Counted from the first letter of the stretch, positions 1 to 6,477 are shown. The stretch is 9,068 nt of DNA from Thermoplasmatota archaeon (GCA_018334795.1 JAGXLH010000070.1:1-9068); one strand, 5' to 3'. Notes: generated from the sequence alone by a model not told the origin. Numbers and translations are program-made.

Positions 1-668
1 AGAGATTCTAAGTTTCGTTTCCTTTCTACTAAATCCTGCTCCATATATTTTTCAACGCAACGATTAAAATATGGCCCAAGTTCACTACCTGATTGAATCA
101 CACCAAGTATGCCTTGTAAGAATTCTTTGAACTTATCAGATGGAGAAATATGGATTGCATGCCGCAATGCGGTAATTGTATCAACACCCATCATTGAAAT
201 CTCCATGTTAATCTTTTTTGCTTCCTTTTGAATATCTCCATAAAGATTTACTGTCGACAATGTCTCAAAGATTTCAGATGGGGAGATACCAGCTACCGAC
301 ATAGTATTAATGAAATTAGTAGCGTAAGGTAGATAACGATCAATGTTTTTTCCGCGTATTTTTGCTTTAGACGTTGGCAAAAAAAGATAATATAAACCTA
401 TACCAACAGGTACGATTGAAGAGATGACTAGTAATAATAACGCAGTGATTGGGTGTGGTAGAATCAGATAAAAAAGAAGTGTTGAAATAAATGAGGCGAT
501 AAATCCTAACAAAAGATTCATTAGCACCATGGAATAATATTCTTTATATACCATGCTGATATCTGCTTTTTCAAGAAGTCTGTTTTTACTGGTTTCACTA
601 ATGTTCATTCGAGAGAACAAATCAGAAAACAACCGTCTGCAAAATCGACTATACGTGGTTGATTTCAT
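1..668 (-). CDS. TadC/GspF-like (T2SSF) membrane platform protein of an archaeal pilus or secretion system, C-terminus cut off
   Basis: The frame stays open from an ATG at 668-666 to the window edge, giving 222 residues without a stop. Residues 1-45 are cytosolic and charged. Two hydrophobic segments follow at about 46-70 and 73-97. After them comes a helical cytoplasmic domain (about 103-222) of the T2SSF type, with the run LPYATNFINTMSVAGISPSE at 113-132 that resembles the domain in FlaJ/TadC proteins. Such proteins form the inner-membrane platform on which the ATPase acts to assemble pilins. The ATG overlaps the stop of the ATPase gene (ATGA, 668-665), and a GAGG lies at 682-679, so translational coupling is likely. 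Family members usually have a second T2SSF domain or further membrane segments, which would lie beyond position 1. The family assignment rests on my reading of the translation, not on a search; whether the system is a pilus or a secretion machine is open. Confidence 0.82.
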   Translation of the reverse strand, partial: MKSTTYSRFCRRLFSDLFSRMNISETSKNRLLEKADISMVYKEYYSMVLMNLLLGFIASFISTLLFYLILPHPITALLLLVISSIVPVGIGLYYLFLPTSKAKIRGKNIDRYLPYATNFINTMSVAGISPSEIFETLSTVNLYGDIQKEAKKINMEISMMGVDTITALRHAIHISPSDKFKEFLQGILGVIQSGSELGPYFNRCVEKYMEQDLVERKRNLES

Positions 669-2563
669 TCTTCTAGTTCCTCTTTAGATTTTTCTATAAT
701 TTTTTCAGGATGACGTTCATATTCAGCCACGATACGGCCAACATCACGGTAGTCACGTAAGTTCTTCTTAATCATCCACTGTAACACCGTTTTTCTTTTT
801 TCTAGCTCTTCATCAAATTGCTCTTCACTCCAATTGTTTTGCAAACGTATGGTATTCATGATCTTGCTACCGCCCGTTCGTTCAAACCGATCATCCGTTT
901 TGGAAACCCAAGAGAAGGGTTCCATGAAAATGAGCTGATTGGTATCTGGATCAAGTTTAATGACCTCAGTAACACTAGTCATTCGACGTACTGTTTTTTT
1001 ACCAATATCAATAGCATTCTGAAACACAATGATATCTAATGACGTAAGCAAGGCTCTAGGAAGTGAAATCGGCGGATTTTCTAATCGTTGAATCAGGGTA
1101 TGAATGGTACTTGCATGAACTGTTGAATATGATGTATGACCTGTTGCCATCGCCTGAAATAAACTATATGCTTCTTTTCCTCGAACCTCACCAACCATCA
1201 CTACTTTAGGACGTTGTCTTAATGCAGCTCGAATTAAATCAAACATATCAATGTCTTTACCTGTTTTGGTATCTTCTGAAGACGAAAAGCCTTGGCGGGT
1301 AGTGCCAGCAATCCAATTTTGATGTGGAAGACTTATCTCGCGTGTGTCCTCGATGGTGATAATTTTATGAGATGGGGGAATAAAAAGAGACAATGCATTT
1401 AATGCAGTTGTTTTTCCTGAAGCGGTTCCTCCACAGAACAACACTGAGGCACCATTTTCAATGGCAAGCCAAAAATATGCAGCCATGTCTAAGGAAAATG
1501 ATTGGAAATTAATCAGATCAACCGGTGTTAATGGATTTTCTCTGAATCGGCGAATAGTAAACGTACTCCCTCTGGTTACTGTTTTTGCAAGAGTTGATTG
1601 TAACCGGGATCCATCTGGTAATTTTCCGTCTACAATTGGTGAGAAAATAGAGATTTGCTTTCCGCAAATCTGAGCAAGACGAATCACAAATGAATCTAGT
1701 TCACTAGCACTATCAAAATAAATATTTGAGGTGATTTCATCATATTTTTTATGATAAATAAAAATTGGGGTATCTGGTCCATCACAACTAATATCTTCTA
1801 TTCCATCATCTTTCATTACGATATCAATTCGACTGTATCCAAGAAATTCCCTGAATAAATGATAATAAATCTTATCTTTTGATATTTTAGCGATTCGTTC
1901 TAATCTTTCCTTTTCTTCCTGTTTCAATTCTTTATTGAATGTTTTTTGAAAAGTTTTTTTTAAAGATTCGATAGAAAAAGAAAACTGGTGATTTTCACTG
2001 TTTTTTTCTTTGTCTTTTTTTAGTTTTTTGAATTGGAAAAGTTCTTTGAATGTTTTTTGTTTCTTTTCCTCAGTTGTATTTTTCTTTTTTTTCGTTGGAT
2101 AAAATTTGATATCATTATCTGTTATGATCTGTTCAAGTGTTTTTTCCAAATATTTTTTACGTTCTGCAGTTTCTGTGCCTGTAACATCAATGTCAGCTAG
2201 CATTTTGAATAAATGAGTAATTTCTTTTTTCAATTCATTTTCAAAAGGTGTTAATTCTGGTTCGATGACTTGATAAAAACATTCTCCTGTTTCTTTATGT
2301 TTTATGATTCTTCGGATGCCAAATCCTTTCCAACCAAAACCTTTTTTTTCTTCAAGAACCCGGGTATTTTTTGCAAAATCCTTATCTTTTTTTGAAAGTG
2401 ATGGTTTTTGTTTTTTTCTTTTTGCCTTGGAAAGAAGTCCAGATCCTGTGGGAAAGTCTTGGGATGTATTTTGCTGTTCTTTTTTGATGAATAGTTCTTT
2501 TTCAGGCTCAATCTTTGAAGGAATTTGTTGTTTTTGTTGTTGAGATTGCTCTAAGAGTCCCAT
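665..2563 (-). CDS. Archaeal type II/IV secretion (pilus assembly) ATPase, GspE/TadA/FlaI family
   Basis: The 632-residue product carries the full motif set of a hexameric secretion ATPase: Walker A GGTASGKT at 378-385, Asp box ITIEDTREI at 402-410, Walker B VVMVGEVRG at 454-462, and a His box STVHASTIH at 480-488. Arginines suited to inter-subunit contacts occur in the N2-like domain (RGSTFTIRRFRE, 331-342). ATP hydrolysis by this family drives pilin insertion or extraction at the cytoplasmic membrane together with the platform protein encoded next. A YQVIEPELTPFE stretch at 97-108 looks like the conserved N-terminal entry of archaeal members. It is flanked by a Gln/Lys-rich tail (1-75) and a Lys-rich linker (about 155-220), which make the protein longer than compact FlaI-type ATPases. 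The start at 2563 is preceded by GTGAT ten bases upstream, overlapping the end of the previous gene, so this start is favoured. Function class is firm; pilus versus secretion role is not. Confidence 0.93.
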   Translation of the reverse strand: MGLLEQSQQQKQQIPSKIEPEKELFIKKEQQNTSQDFPTGSGLLSKAKRKKQKPSLSKKDKDFAKNTRVLEEKKGFGWKGFGIRRIIKHKETGECFYQVIEPELTPFENELKKEITHLFKMLADIDVTGTETAERKKYLEKTLEQIITDNDIKFYPTKKKKNTTEEKKQKTFKELFQFKKLKKDKEKNSENHQFSFSIESLKKTFQKTFNKELKQEEKERLERIAKISKDKIYYHLFREFLGYSRIDIVMKDDGIEDISCDGPDTPIFIYHKKYDEITSNIYFDSASELDSFVIRLAQICGKQISIFSPIVDGKLPDGSRLQSTLAKTVTRGSTFTIRRFRENPLTPVDLINFQSFSLDMAAYFWLAIENGASVLFCGGTASGKTTALNALSLFIPPSHKIITIEDTREISLPHQNWIAGTTRQGFSSSEDTKTGKDIDMFDLIRAALRQRPKVVMVGEVRGKEAYSLFQAMATGHTSYSTVHASTIHTLIQRLENPPISLPRALLTSLDIIVFQNAIDIGKKTVRRMTSVTEVIKLDPDTNQLIFMEPFSWVSKTDDRFERTGGSKIMNTIRLQNNWSEEQFDEELEKRKTVLQWMIKKNLRDYRDVGRIVAEYERHPEKIIEKSKEELEE

Positions 2564-2570
2564 CTATTCA

Positions 2571-3632
2571 TCACTTTACAATATCGTACTTTTTCATTAC
2601 TTTCTCATATAAGGAGAAGTCTTCTGATTGTGAGAATTCTTCGATAACCTCTTCAGGTAATTTCCCAAGAAGATCATCTGTTATTTTCAAAAGTTTTATA
2701 AGATCTTCATCAACTGATGTCACCTCACTAGATGTTGAGTTAGGTGTGGAAGATGAAAAACCTGTTTTTTTCTGTGTTTTTTCTTCAATACCATTTTCTT
2801 TTGCAATTTGTTCTTTCTTTGGTTTTTTTGCTTCGCTCTCTAGTTTATTTTTAAAAAAATGAAACGAGGTGTTTGTTGATTTGAACAAAGATTTTTTCGG
2901 TTTTTTAAATGATTGTTTTTGTTTTATACTATTTTTCTGTTGATCATCCTTGCTTATTTTATTAAGTCCATGAATTCTTCCGGTTGATTGAGATGATTTT
3001 TCTGTATTTGTGAGCCTATTATCTTCAGAAAATACGTTTTGCTCTTGGTTTTGTGAATTTTTTGTTTGGTCAACACTAATTTTCTTTTGTTTTTTCTTTC
3101 CTTTAAATTTAATATTGATTTTAGGAAGGTTAAGAGAAAATTTAATTTTTCCATTCTTTTGTTGGTTTTTTGATTGGTTTGCTTTTTTGTTAATATGATT
3201 GGTTTTTTGATTGTTTTCAAATTGATTATTAACGGTAGGTGGTTTCTTATCATTTTGTTTTTGGTCAGTTGATTTATCTATTTCAAAAATTTCTTCTTTG
3301 GGATGTTGGTTAAAACTTTGATTTTTGTTTTCAAAAGAATCTTTGTTTTCTGAAGATTCTGCTTCTTGGAATGATGAATCCTCTTTTTTTTTCTCAAAAA
3401 ATTCATCTTCAGTATCTGATGAATTAGATTCATTCTCTGATGTTGAACTCTCCCCTAAAACCTTATCTATCAAATGTTTAGTTTCTTTAAAATTATGATG
3501 TTTATTCTGGTTTGTTTGTTCATTATCAAGATTGTGCGATCCAAAAAAAGAATCAATCATTTCAGCAGACGAATCTTTGTTTTCTTTATTTTTTTTCTTC
3601 TGCTCATTTTCTTCAATCATCTTATCATCCAT
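2571..3632 (-). CDS. Unrecognised, low-complexity, charge-rich protein heading the pilus/secretion operon
   Basis: I do not recognise a family. The 353 residues are dominated by Lys, Glu, Asn, Gln and Ser, with no Cys, no Trp and no hydrophobic segment long enough for a membrane span, so the product should be soluble and largely disordered. Charge is partitioned: residues 1-130 are acidic, 140-290 are basic, and 300-353 are acidic again. Two short islands could be ordered: SLNLPKINIKFKG at 166-178 with alternating hydrophobics, and a helical C-terminal segment at about 307-350 containing LLGKLPEEVIEEFSQSEDF (321-339). The stop lies 7 bases before the ATPase start, and both genes share a Lys-rich composition, suggesting co-expression and perhaps binding to the ATPase. 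The first ATG directly abuts an AGAGG, leaving no spacer; the ATG four codons later (3620-3618) is better spaced and may be the real start. The reading frame is long and arranged like an operon gene, so it is probably real despite its composition. Confidence 0.75.
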   Translation of the reverse strand: MDDKMIEENEQKKKNKENKDSSAEMIDSFFGSHNLDNEQTNQNKHHNFKETKHLIDKVLGESSTSENESNSSDTEDEFFEKKKEDSSFQEAESSENKDSFENKNQSFNQHPKEEIFEIDKSTDQKQNDKKPPTVNNQFENNQKTNHINKKANQSKNQQKNGKIKFSLNLPKINIKFKGKKKQKKISVDQTKNSQNQEQNVFSEDNRLTNTEKSSQSTGRIHGLNKISKDDQQKNSIKQKQSFKKPKKSLFKSTNTSFHFFKNKLESEAKKPKKEQIAKENGIEEKTQKKTGFSSSTPNSTSSEVTSVDEDLIKLLKITDDLLGKLPEEVIEEFSQSEDFSLYEKVMKKYDIVK

Positions 3633-3872
3633 CCTCTAAACCCTTTTTTTACTATGAAAAATACCTTATTTTTTGGCATCCCATGTTCTTCCATCCAAAA
3701 AAAGTAAGGACTTTTTCTTTTAATAAATATTTCTATAAATTTTTATTAAATATGACGAAAGCATAAATGCATACCATTTTACTAAATTGAACTATTAACT
3801 AATTTGCTTTTCAGAATTTTTTGGAAAAACCATTAGGTTAATAAAACTAAATAAGGATGCCTCTGCCTAATT
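3633..3872. promoter_or_regulatory. Divergent intergenic region between the ATPase operon and the prepilin peptidase gene
   Basis: These 240 bases separate two divergent genes and must hold both promoters. No open frame here looks like a gene. AT-rich TATA-like stretches for the minus-strand operon lie around 3719-3752. A TATA-like box for the plus-strand gene is annotated separately. Small symmetric elements are present: an AAAAAGT-AAGG-ACTTTTT hairpin at 3699-3716, GCAT-AA-ATGC at 3761-3770, and AACC-ATTA-GGTT at 3828-3839. In sequence this AT-rich such short dyads can arise by chance, so none is called as an operator. Confidence 0.5.
3843..3854 (+). promoter_or_regulatory. Candidate TATA box for a near-leaderless prepilin peptidase transcript
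   Basis: An A-rich box, AAACTAAATAAG, is centred about 25 bases before the ATG at 3873. That is the spacing expected if the archaeal transcript begins at or next to the start codon. No convincing Shine-Dalgarno sequence is close to this ATG (the nearest purine run, AAGGA, is about 15 bases away), which fits a leaderless message. The surroundings are AT-rich, so the call is tentative. Confidence 0.35.
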
Positions 3873-4595
3873 ATGATCTCTGTTATTACGTTATTAGATA
3901 CAATTCGATTTGCTGCGGGAGTTGGTATTTTAGCTTATGCATCTTATACAGATATTAAAACCCGACGTGCACCCAATATGTTATGGCTCGTTCTTGGTGG
4001 GCTTGGAGCAGTTCTTTTAGGCGCTGAATTTTTTTTAACAACTCGATTCATTGATTATGCAATTTATCTTATTTTCATTCCTATTATCATTGGTATAGTG
4101 TACGTCTTTTTTCAGTTACGACTTATTTTTGGTGGGGCAGATGCTAAGGCAATAATGGCAATAGCGATTCTTGTGCCGTTTCAACCTTTTTTCTATGGGT
4201 TTCCTCTCTTTTTTTCACCGATGCCATTTTCTTGGGTGATTTTTTCTAATTCAATTGTTATTTTTTTATTTGTTCCACTTAGCTTGTTTGTTTACAATTT
4301 GATTAAAAGAGATATTTGTTTTCCACATTGTTTTCTGGGTTATCGAATGTCTTTGAAAAAAGCTGAAGAAAAATTTGTTTGGCCACTTGAAAGGATTGTT
4401 GATGGACATAAAAAATTTTCATATGTTCCTCATTCTTTTGAATCTGATGATATATATCAAGAGTTTAAGGATGCAGGGTTCAAGCATGTTTGGGTGACTC
4501 CAAAGATTCCGTTTATGATACCATTACTTGTAGGATTTATCTGCTCATTTTTCCTTGGAGATATCTTGTTTTTGATTATGCAAATGATTCTCTGA
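3873..4595 (+). CDS. Archaeal prepilin peptidase (A24 aspartic peptidase family) with archaeal C-terminal domain
   Basis: This 240-residue membrane protein should cleave the short basic leader of type IV pilin-like precursors at the cytoplasmic face of the membrane. The two catalytic aspartates expected for family A24 are visible: D27 in SYTDIKTRRAPN after the first membrane segment, and D90 in the GGAD motif (87-90), matching the GxGD signature. Membrane segments lie at roughly 6-24, 36-51, 62-81, 91-107, 120-142 and 213-238. The soluble loop from 145 to 210 followed by WVTPKIPFMIPLLVG (207-221) resembles the C-terminal domain attached to many archaeal A24 peptidases. The gene faces away from the ATPase and platform genes, and together they cover three of the core functions of an archaeal type IV pilus-like system; the pilin substrates are not in the window. 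A T-rich tract follows the stop. Confidence 0.92.
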   Translation: MISVITLLDTIRFAAGVGILAYASYTDIKTRRAPNMLWLVLGGLGAVLLGAEFFLTTRFIDYAIYLIFIPIIIGIVYVFFQLRLIFGGADAKAIMAIAILVPFQPFFYGFPLFFSPMPFSWVIFSNSIVIFLFVPLSLFVYNLIKRDICFPHCFLGYRMSLKKAEEKFVWPLERIVDGHKKFSYVPHSFESDDIYQEFKDAGFKHVWVTPKIPFMIPLLVGFICSFFLGDILFLIMQMIL

Positions 4596-4597
4596 GA

Positions 4598-4615
4598 TTT
4601 TTTTACTTTTTTTTT
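4598..4615 (+). terminator. Oligo-T terminator after the prepilin peptidase gene
   Basis: Two T runs (7 and 9 Ts, interrupted by AC) begin three bases after the TGA at 4593-4595. Oligo-T in the non-template strand is sufficient for archaeal RNA polymerase to terminate, and there is no hairpin, as expected for archaea. This separates the peptidase from the chaperone genes. Confidence 0.6.
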
Positions 4616-4623
4616 AAATATTG
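4611..4623 (+). promoter_or_regulatory. Candidate TATA box for dnaJ
   Basis: TTTTTAAATATTG overlaps the end of the T tract and lies about 41 to 65 bases before the two possible DnaJ start codons. It would place transcription start near 4640-4645, that is at the dyad described at 4640-4654. It is the best archaeal-like box in the short gap, but the region is AT-rich. Confidence 0.35.
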
Positions 4624-4639
4624 GGATGGTTGAAAAAAC

Positions 4640-4654
4640 ACAAATAGTACTTGT
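4640..4654. promoter_or_regulatory. Imperfect dyad upstream of dnaJ, possible operator
   Basis: ACAAATAGTACTTGT is an imperfect palindrome: 12 of its 15 bases match its own reverse complement (pattern ACAA-n-TA-n-TA-n-TTGT). It lies where the dnaJ transcript is expected to start, a usual place for an archaeal repressor to block polymerase. A related ACAAC-GT-GTTGT dyad occurs before the hsp20-like gene, though with different spacing. Operator function is inferred only. Confidence 0.3.
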
Positions 4655-4663
4655 TGAATTAGC

Positions 4664-5752
4664 ATGCGCTGCAGTATGACAAAGAAAGACTATTACGATG
4701 TTCTTGGTGTAAACAAAGATGCGGATAAACGAGAGATTAAAAAAGCATATCGAAAACTTGCATTAAAGTATCATCCGGATAAGAATCCAAGTAAGGAAGC
4801 AGAAGAAAAATTCAAAGAGATTTCAGAAGCATACGCAGTGTTGTCTGATAGTGAAAAAAGACAAATGTACGATCAATATGGTCATGCAGGTATTGATCAA
4901 CAGTATAGTTCAGAAGATATTTTTCGAAATGCTGATTTTGGAGATATCTTTAGTGGTATGGGGGGTTTTCAAGATATTTTTAATCAATTTTTTGGTGGTG
5001 GATCAGGTTTTTCTCGTGGAAGACGGGTTCGTCGTGGCGCTGATTTACGATATGATACCGAGATAACTTTAAAGGAAGCATATAATGGTTTAGATAAGCA
5101 GATTCGCATTCCTCGAACTGAATCCTGTGATGTTTGTGGGGGGAGTGGTGCGAAACCAGGTACTAAACCAAAAACGTGTAAACAATGTGGAGGAAGAGGA
5201 CAAGTTCGTCAGTCAAGAAGAACTGCTTTTGGTATGTTCACTCAAGTTGGTGTCTGTCCTCAATGCCAAGGAAAAGGAGTGATTATCGAGGATAAATGTA
5301 AAAAATGTCGTGGAACTGGCCAAATTCAAGTTAATCGAGATATCAGTATTCATATTCCTGCCGGTGTTGATGATGGATCACAACTTCGTTTAGCTGGAGA
5401 AGGTGAATCAGGTCCAGGTGGAACTGGTGATTTGTATGTTGTTATTCATGTACGGCCGCATGATCAGTTCAAACGAAGAGGTGCTGATTTATACACGGTT
5501 CAAACTGTTTCTTTTCCAGAAGCGGCATTGGGAACTAAAAAAGATATTGAAACTATTGGTGGCGAATCGGTGTCTCTCAAGATTCCAGATAGTACCCAGC
5601 AGGGTACTATTTTACGATTAAAAAATAAGGGGATGCCATTAGTTAATAGTTCCCGGTATGGTGATTTGTATGTGGAAGTTCATGTTAAGACACCTAAAAA
5701 ATTAAATAGAAAAGCTAAAAATCTATTCAAGGAACTTGAGAAGGAACTATGA
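4664..5752 (+). CDS. dnaJ: DnaJ (type A Hsp40) co-chaperone
   Basis: The product has all parts of a type A DnaJ. A J domain spans about 8-75 with HPD at 37-39. A Gly/Phe-rich linker at about 92-118 has DIF-type repeats. Four CxxCxGxG zinc-binding motifs begin at C155, C172, C198 and C212, and two C-terminal substrate-binding domains reach to residue 362. It delivers unfolded proteins to DnaK and stimulates its ATPase; neither dnaK nor grpE is in the window, so they would have to be elsewhere. Numbering is from the ATG at 4664. The in-frame ATG at 4676 gives MTKKDYYDVLGV, the usual DnaJ beginning, and is probably the true start; the extra MRCS is atypical and neither ATG has a clear RBS. In archaea the DnaK/DnaJ system is generally regarded as acquired from bacteria. 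Full length (358 or 362 residues) and all motifs intact, so it should be functional. Confidence 0.97.
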   Translation: MRCSMTKKDYYDVLGVNKDADKREIKKAYRKLALKYHPDKNPSKEAEEKFKEISEAYAVLSDSEKRQMYDQYGHAGIDQQYSSEDIFRNADFGDIFSGMGGFQDIFNQFFGGGSGFSRGRRVRRGADLRYDTEITLKEAYNGLDKQIRIPRTESCDVCGGSGAKPGTKPKTCKQCGGRGQVRQSRRTAFGMFTQVGVCPQCQGKGVIIEDKCKKCRGTGQIQVNRDISIHIPAGVDDGSQLRLAGEGESGPGGTGDLYVVIHVRPHDQFKRRGADLYTVQTVSFPEAALGTKKDIETIGGESVSLKIPDSTQQGTILRLKNKGMPLVNSSRYGDLYVEVHVKTPKKLNRKAKNLFKELEKEL

Positions 5753-5762
5753 GCATAAACTC

Positions 5763-5779
5763 TTTAAACAACGTGTTGT
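5763..5779 (+). promoter_or_regulatory. TATA-like box and overlapping dyad before the hsp20-like gene
   Basis: TTTAAA at 5763-5768 abuts a perfect 5-base inverted repeat with a 2-base centre, ACAAC-GT-GTTGT (5768-5779). If TTTAAA is the TATA box, transcription would begin around 5790, leaving a leader of about 30 bases with a GGGGG Shine-Dalgarno-like run at 5808-5812, six bases before the ATG. A repressor bound at the dyad would obstruct the promoter. dnaJ has no T tract in the gap, so read-through from dnaJ is also possible. Confidence 0.35.
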
Positions 5780-5818
5780 ATTGAGTTCTTTGTAATATGA
5801 ATTGTACGGGGGCTATTT

Positions 5819-6367
5819 ATGCATTCTTCCAAGGATAATGATCGGGATAAGACTCATCCATTTGATGATTTTTCTGATGAAGAATTAGATCACATTTTTA
5901 ACCGTATGCAACAGTATTTTAGTAGTGAGGAGTTCAAAGAAATCGTTGAAGATATTATGTATGATGTATTATCTGATGATGTAGAAGATGATGATTCTTT
6001 TTATAAACCATCACTTGAGGATGATGATTTTTTCCCTTCTTCGGATAAACCAAGTTTTTTGATTGATGATAAATTTGTTGAACATCATATTGAGGATGCC
6101 GGTCCAGAAGTATTAACCAGTAAACATATGGTGATGGTAACTATTTCTGTTCCTCAAGCACAAAAAAATGATATAGATCTTCATGTAACTAGTGATTTTG
6201 TTGATATAACTGTTAATACTCGAACTCAACGATTTCATCGACTGGTTGATTTACCTGTTGATGTGGATCCTTGTTCAACAAAGGCAACGTTTACTAATGG
6301 AGTCTTAGATATTGTTATGCGAAAAACCGGGCCGCATAATCAAGGATGTAAGATATCTTTATCATAA
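5819..6367 (+). CDS. Hsp20/alpha-crystallin-like small heat-shock protein with acidic N-terminal half
   Basis: The 182-residue protein has two halves. Residues 1-95 are strongly acidic, with several Asp/Glu clusters (for example 52-60 and 66-70) and a predicted amphipathic helix around 20-50. Residues 103-169 look like an alpha-crystallin domain: a beta-rich run with alternating hydrophobics, ending in ATFTNGVLDIVM (156-167), which fits the A-x-x-x-N-G-V-L signature of Hsp20. The tail KISLS (178-182) could serve as the I-x-I/V-like motif used for oligomer assembly. Such proteins hold unfolding proteins without ATP and hand them to DnaK/DnaJ, which fits the adjacent dnaJ 66 bases upstream. The start at 5819 is supported by GGGGG at 5808-5812. 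The long acidic N-terminus is unusual, since typical family members have a hydrophobic one, so a specialised client or partner is possible. A CS/p23-like domain is the main alternative reading. Confidence 0.82.
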   Translation: MHSSKDNDRDKTHPFDDFSDEELDHIFNRMQQYFSSEEFKEIVEDIMYDVLSDDVEDDDSFYKPSLEDDDFFPSSDKPSFLIDDKFVEHHIEDAGPEVLTSKHMVMVTISVPQAQKNDIDLHVTSDFVDITVNTRTQRFHRLVDLPVDVDPCSTKATFTNGVLDIVMRKTGPHNQGCKISLS

Positions 6368-6417
6368 ATATATACATTAAAATTACTAACCTTGTTTATG
6401 TTTGACCTCCATTTAGA

Positions 6418-6425
6418 TTTTTTTT
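6418..6425 (+). terminator. Oligo-T terminator after the hsp20-like gene
   Basis: A run of eight Ts lies 50 bases after the stop at 6365-6367 and before the promoter-like AT-rich stretch of the next gene. This fits archaeal intrinsic termination, separating the chaperone unit from the protease gene. Confidence 0.5.
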
Positions 6426-6431
6426 AAAGCC

Positions 6432-6470
6432 AATAATTATATAGTTAAGAATATATTTTACATATTGAGG
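6432..6470 (+). promoter_or_regulatory. Promoter and ribosome-binding site of the C25 peptidase gene
   Basis: TATA-like boxes occur at 6432-6443 (AATAATTATATA) and 6450-6460 (AATATATTTTA). The first is better placed for a short leader that still contains the RBS. GAGG at 6467-6470 lies seven bases before the ATG at 6478, a good Shine-Dalgarno match that fixes the start. Confidence 0.45.
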
Positions 6471-6477
6471 ATATTCT

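Noticed and set aside
2515..2862. Plus-strand open frame of 115 codons across the junction of the two minus-strand genes
   Set aside because: Ser/Phe-rich antisense shadow of two supported genes; it crosses their boundary without any sign of its own start signal.
3010..3198. Plus-strand open frame of 62 codons with a hydrophobic, membrane-like translation
   Set aside because: It is the complement of Lys/Asn-rich codons of the minus-strand gene, which automatically reads as Phe/Leu/Cys; no RBS and no independent support.
2954..3253. Minus-strand 99-codon frame overlapping the disordered protein gene
   Set aside because: Shifted frame of an A-rich gene yields Lys/Asn/Leu-rich text; it has no RBS and the main frame is three times longer and fits the operon.
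4596..4675. Known archaeal heat-shock repressor site of the form CTAAC-N5-GTTAG before dnaJ
   Set aside because: I looked for it before dnaJ and the hsp20-like gene and did not find it; only the ACAA/TTGT dyads are present.
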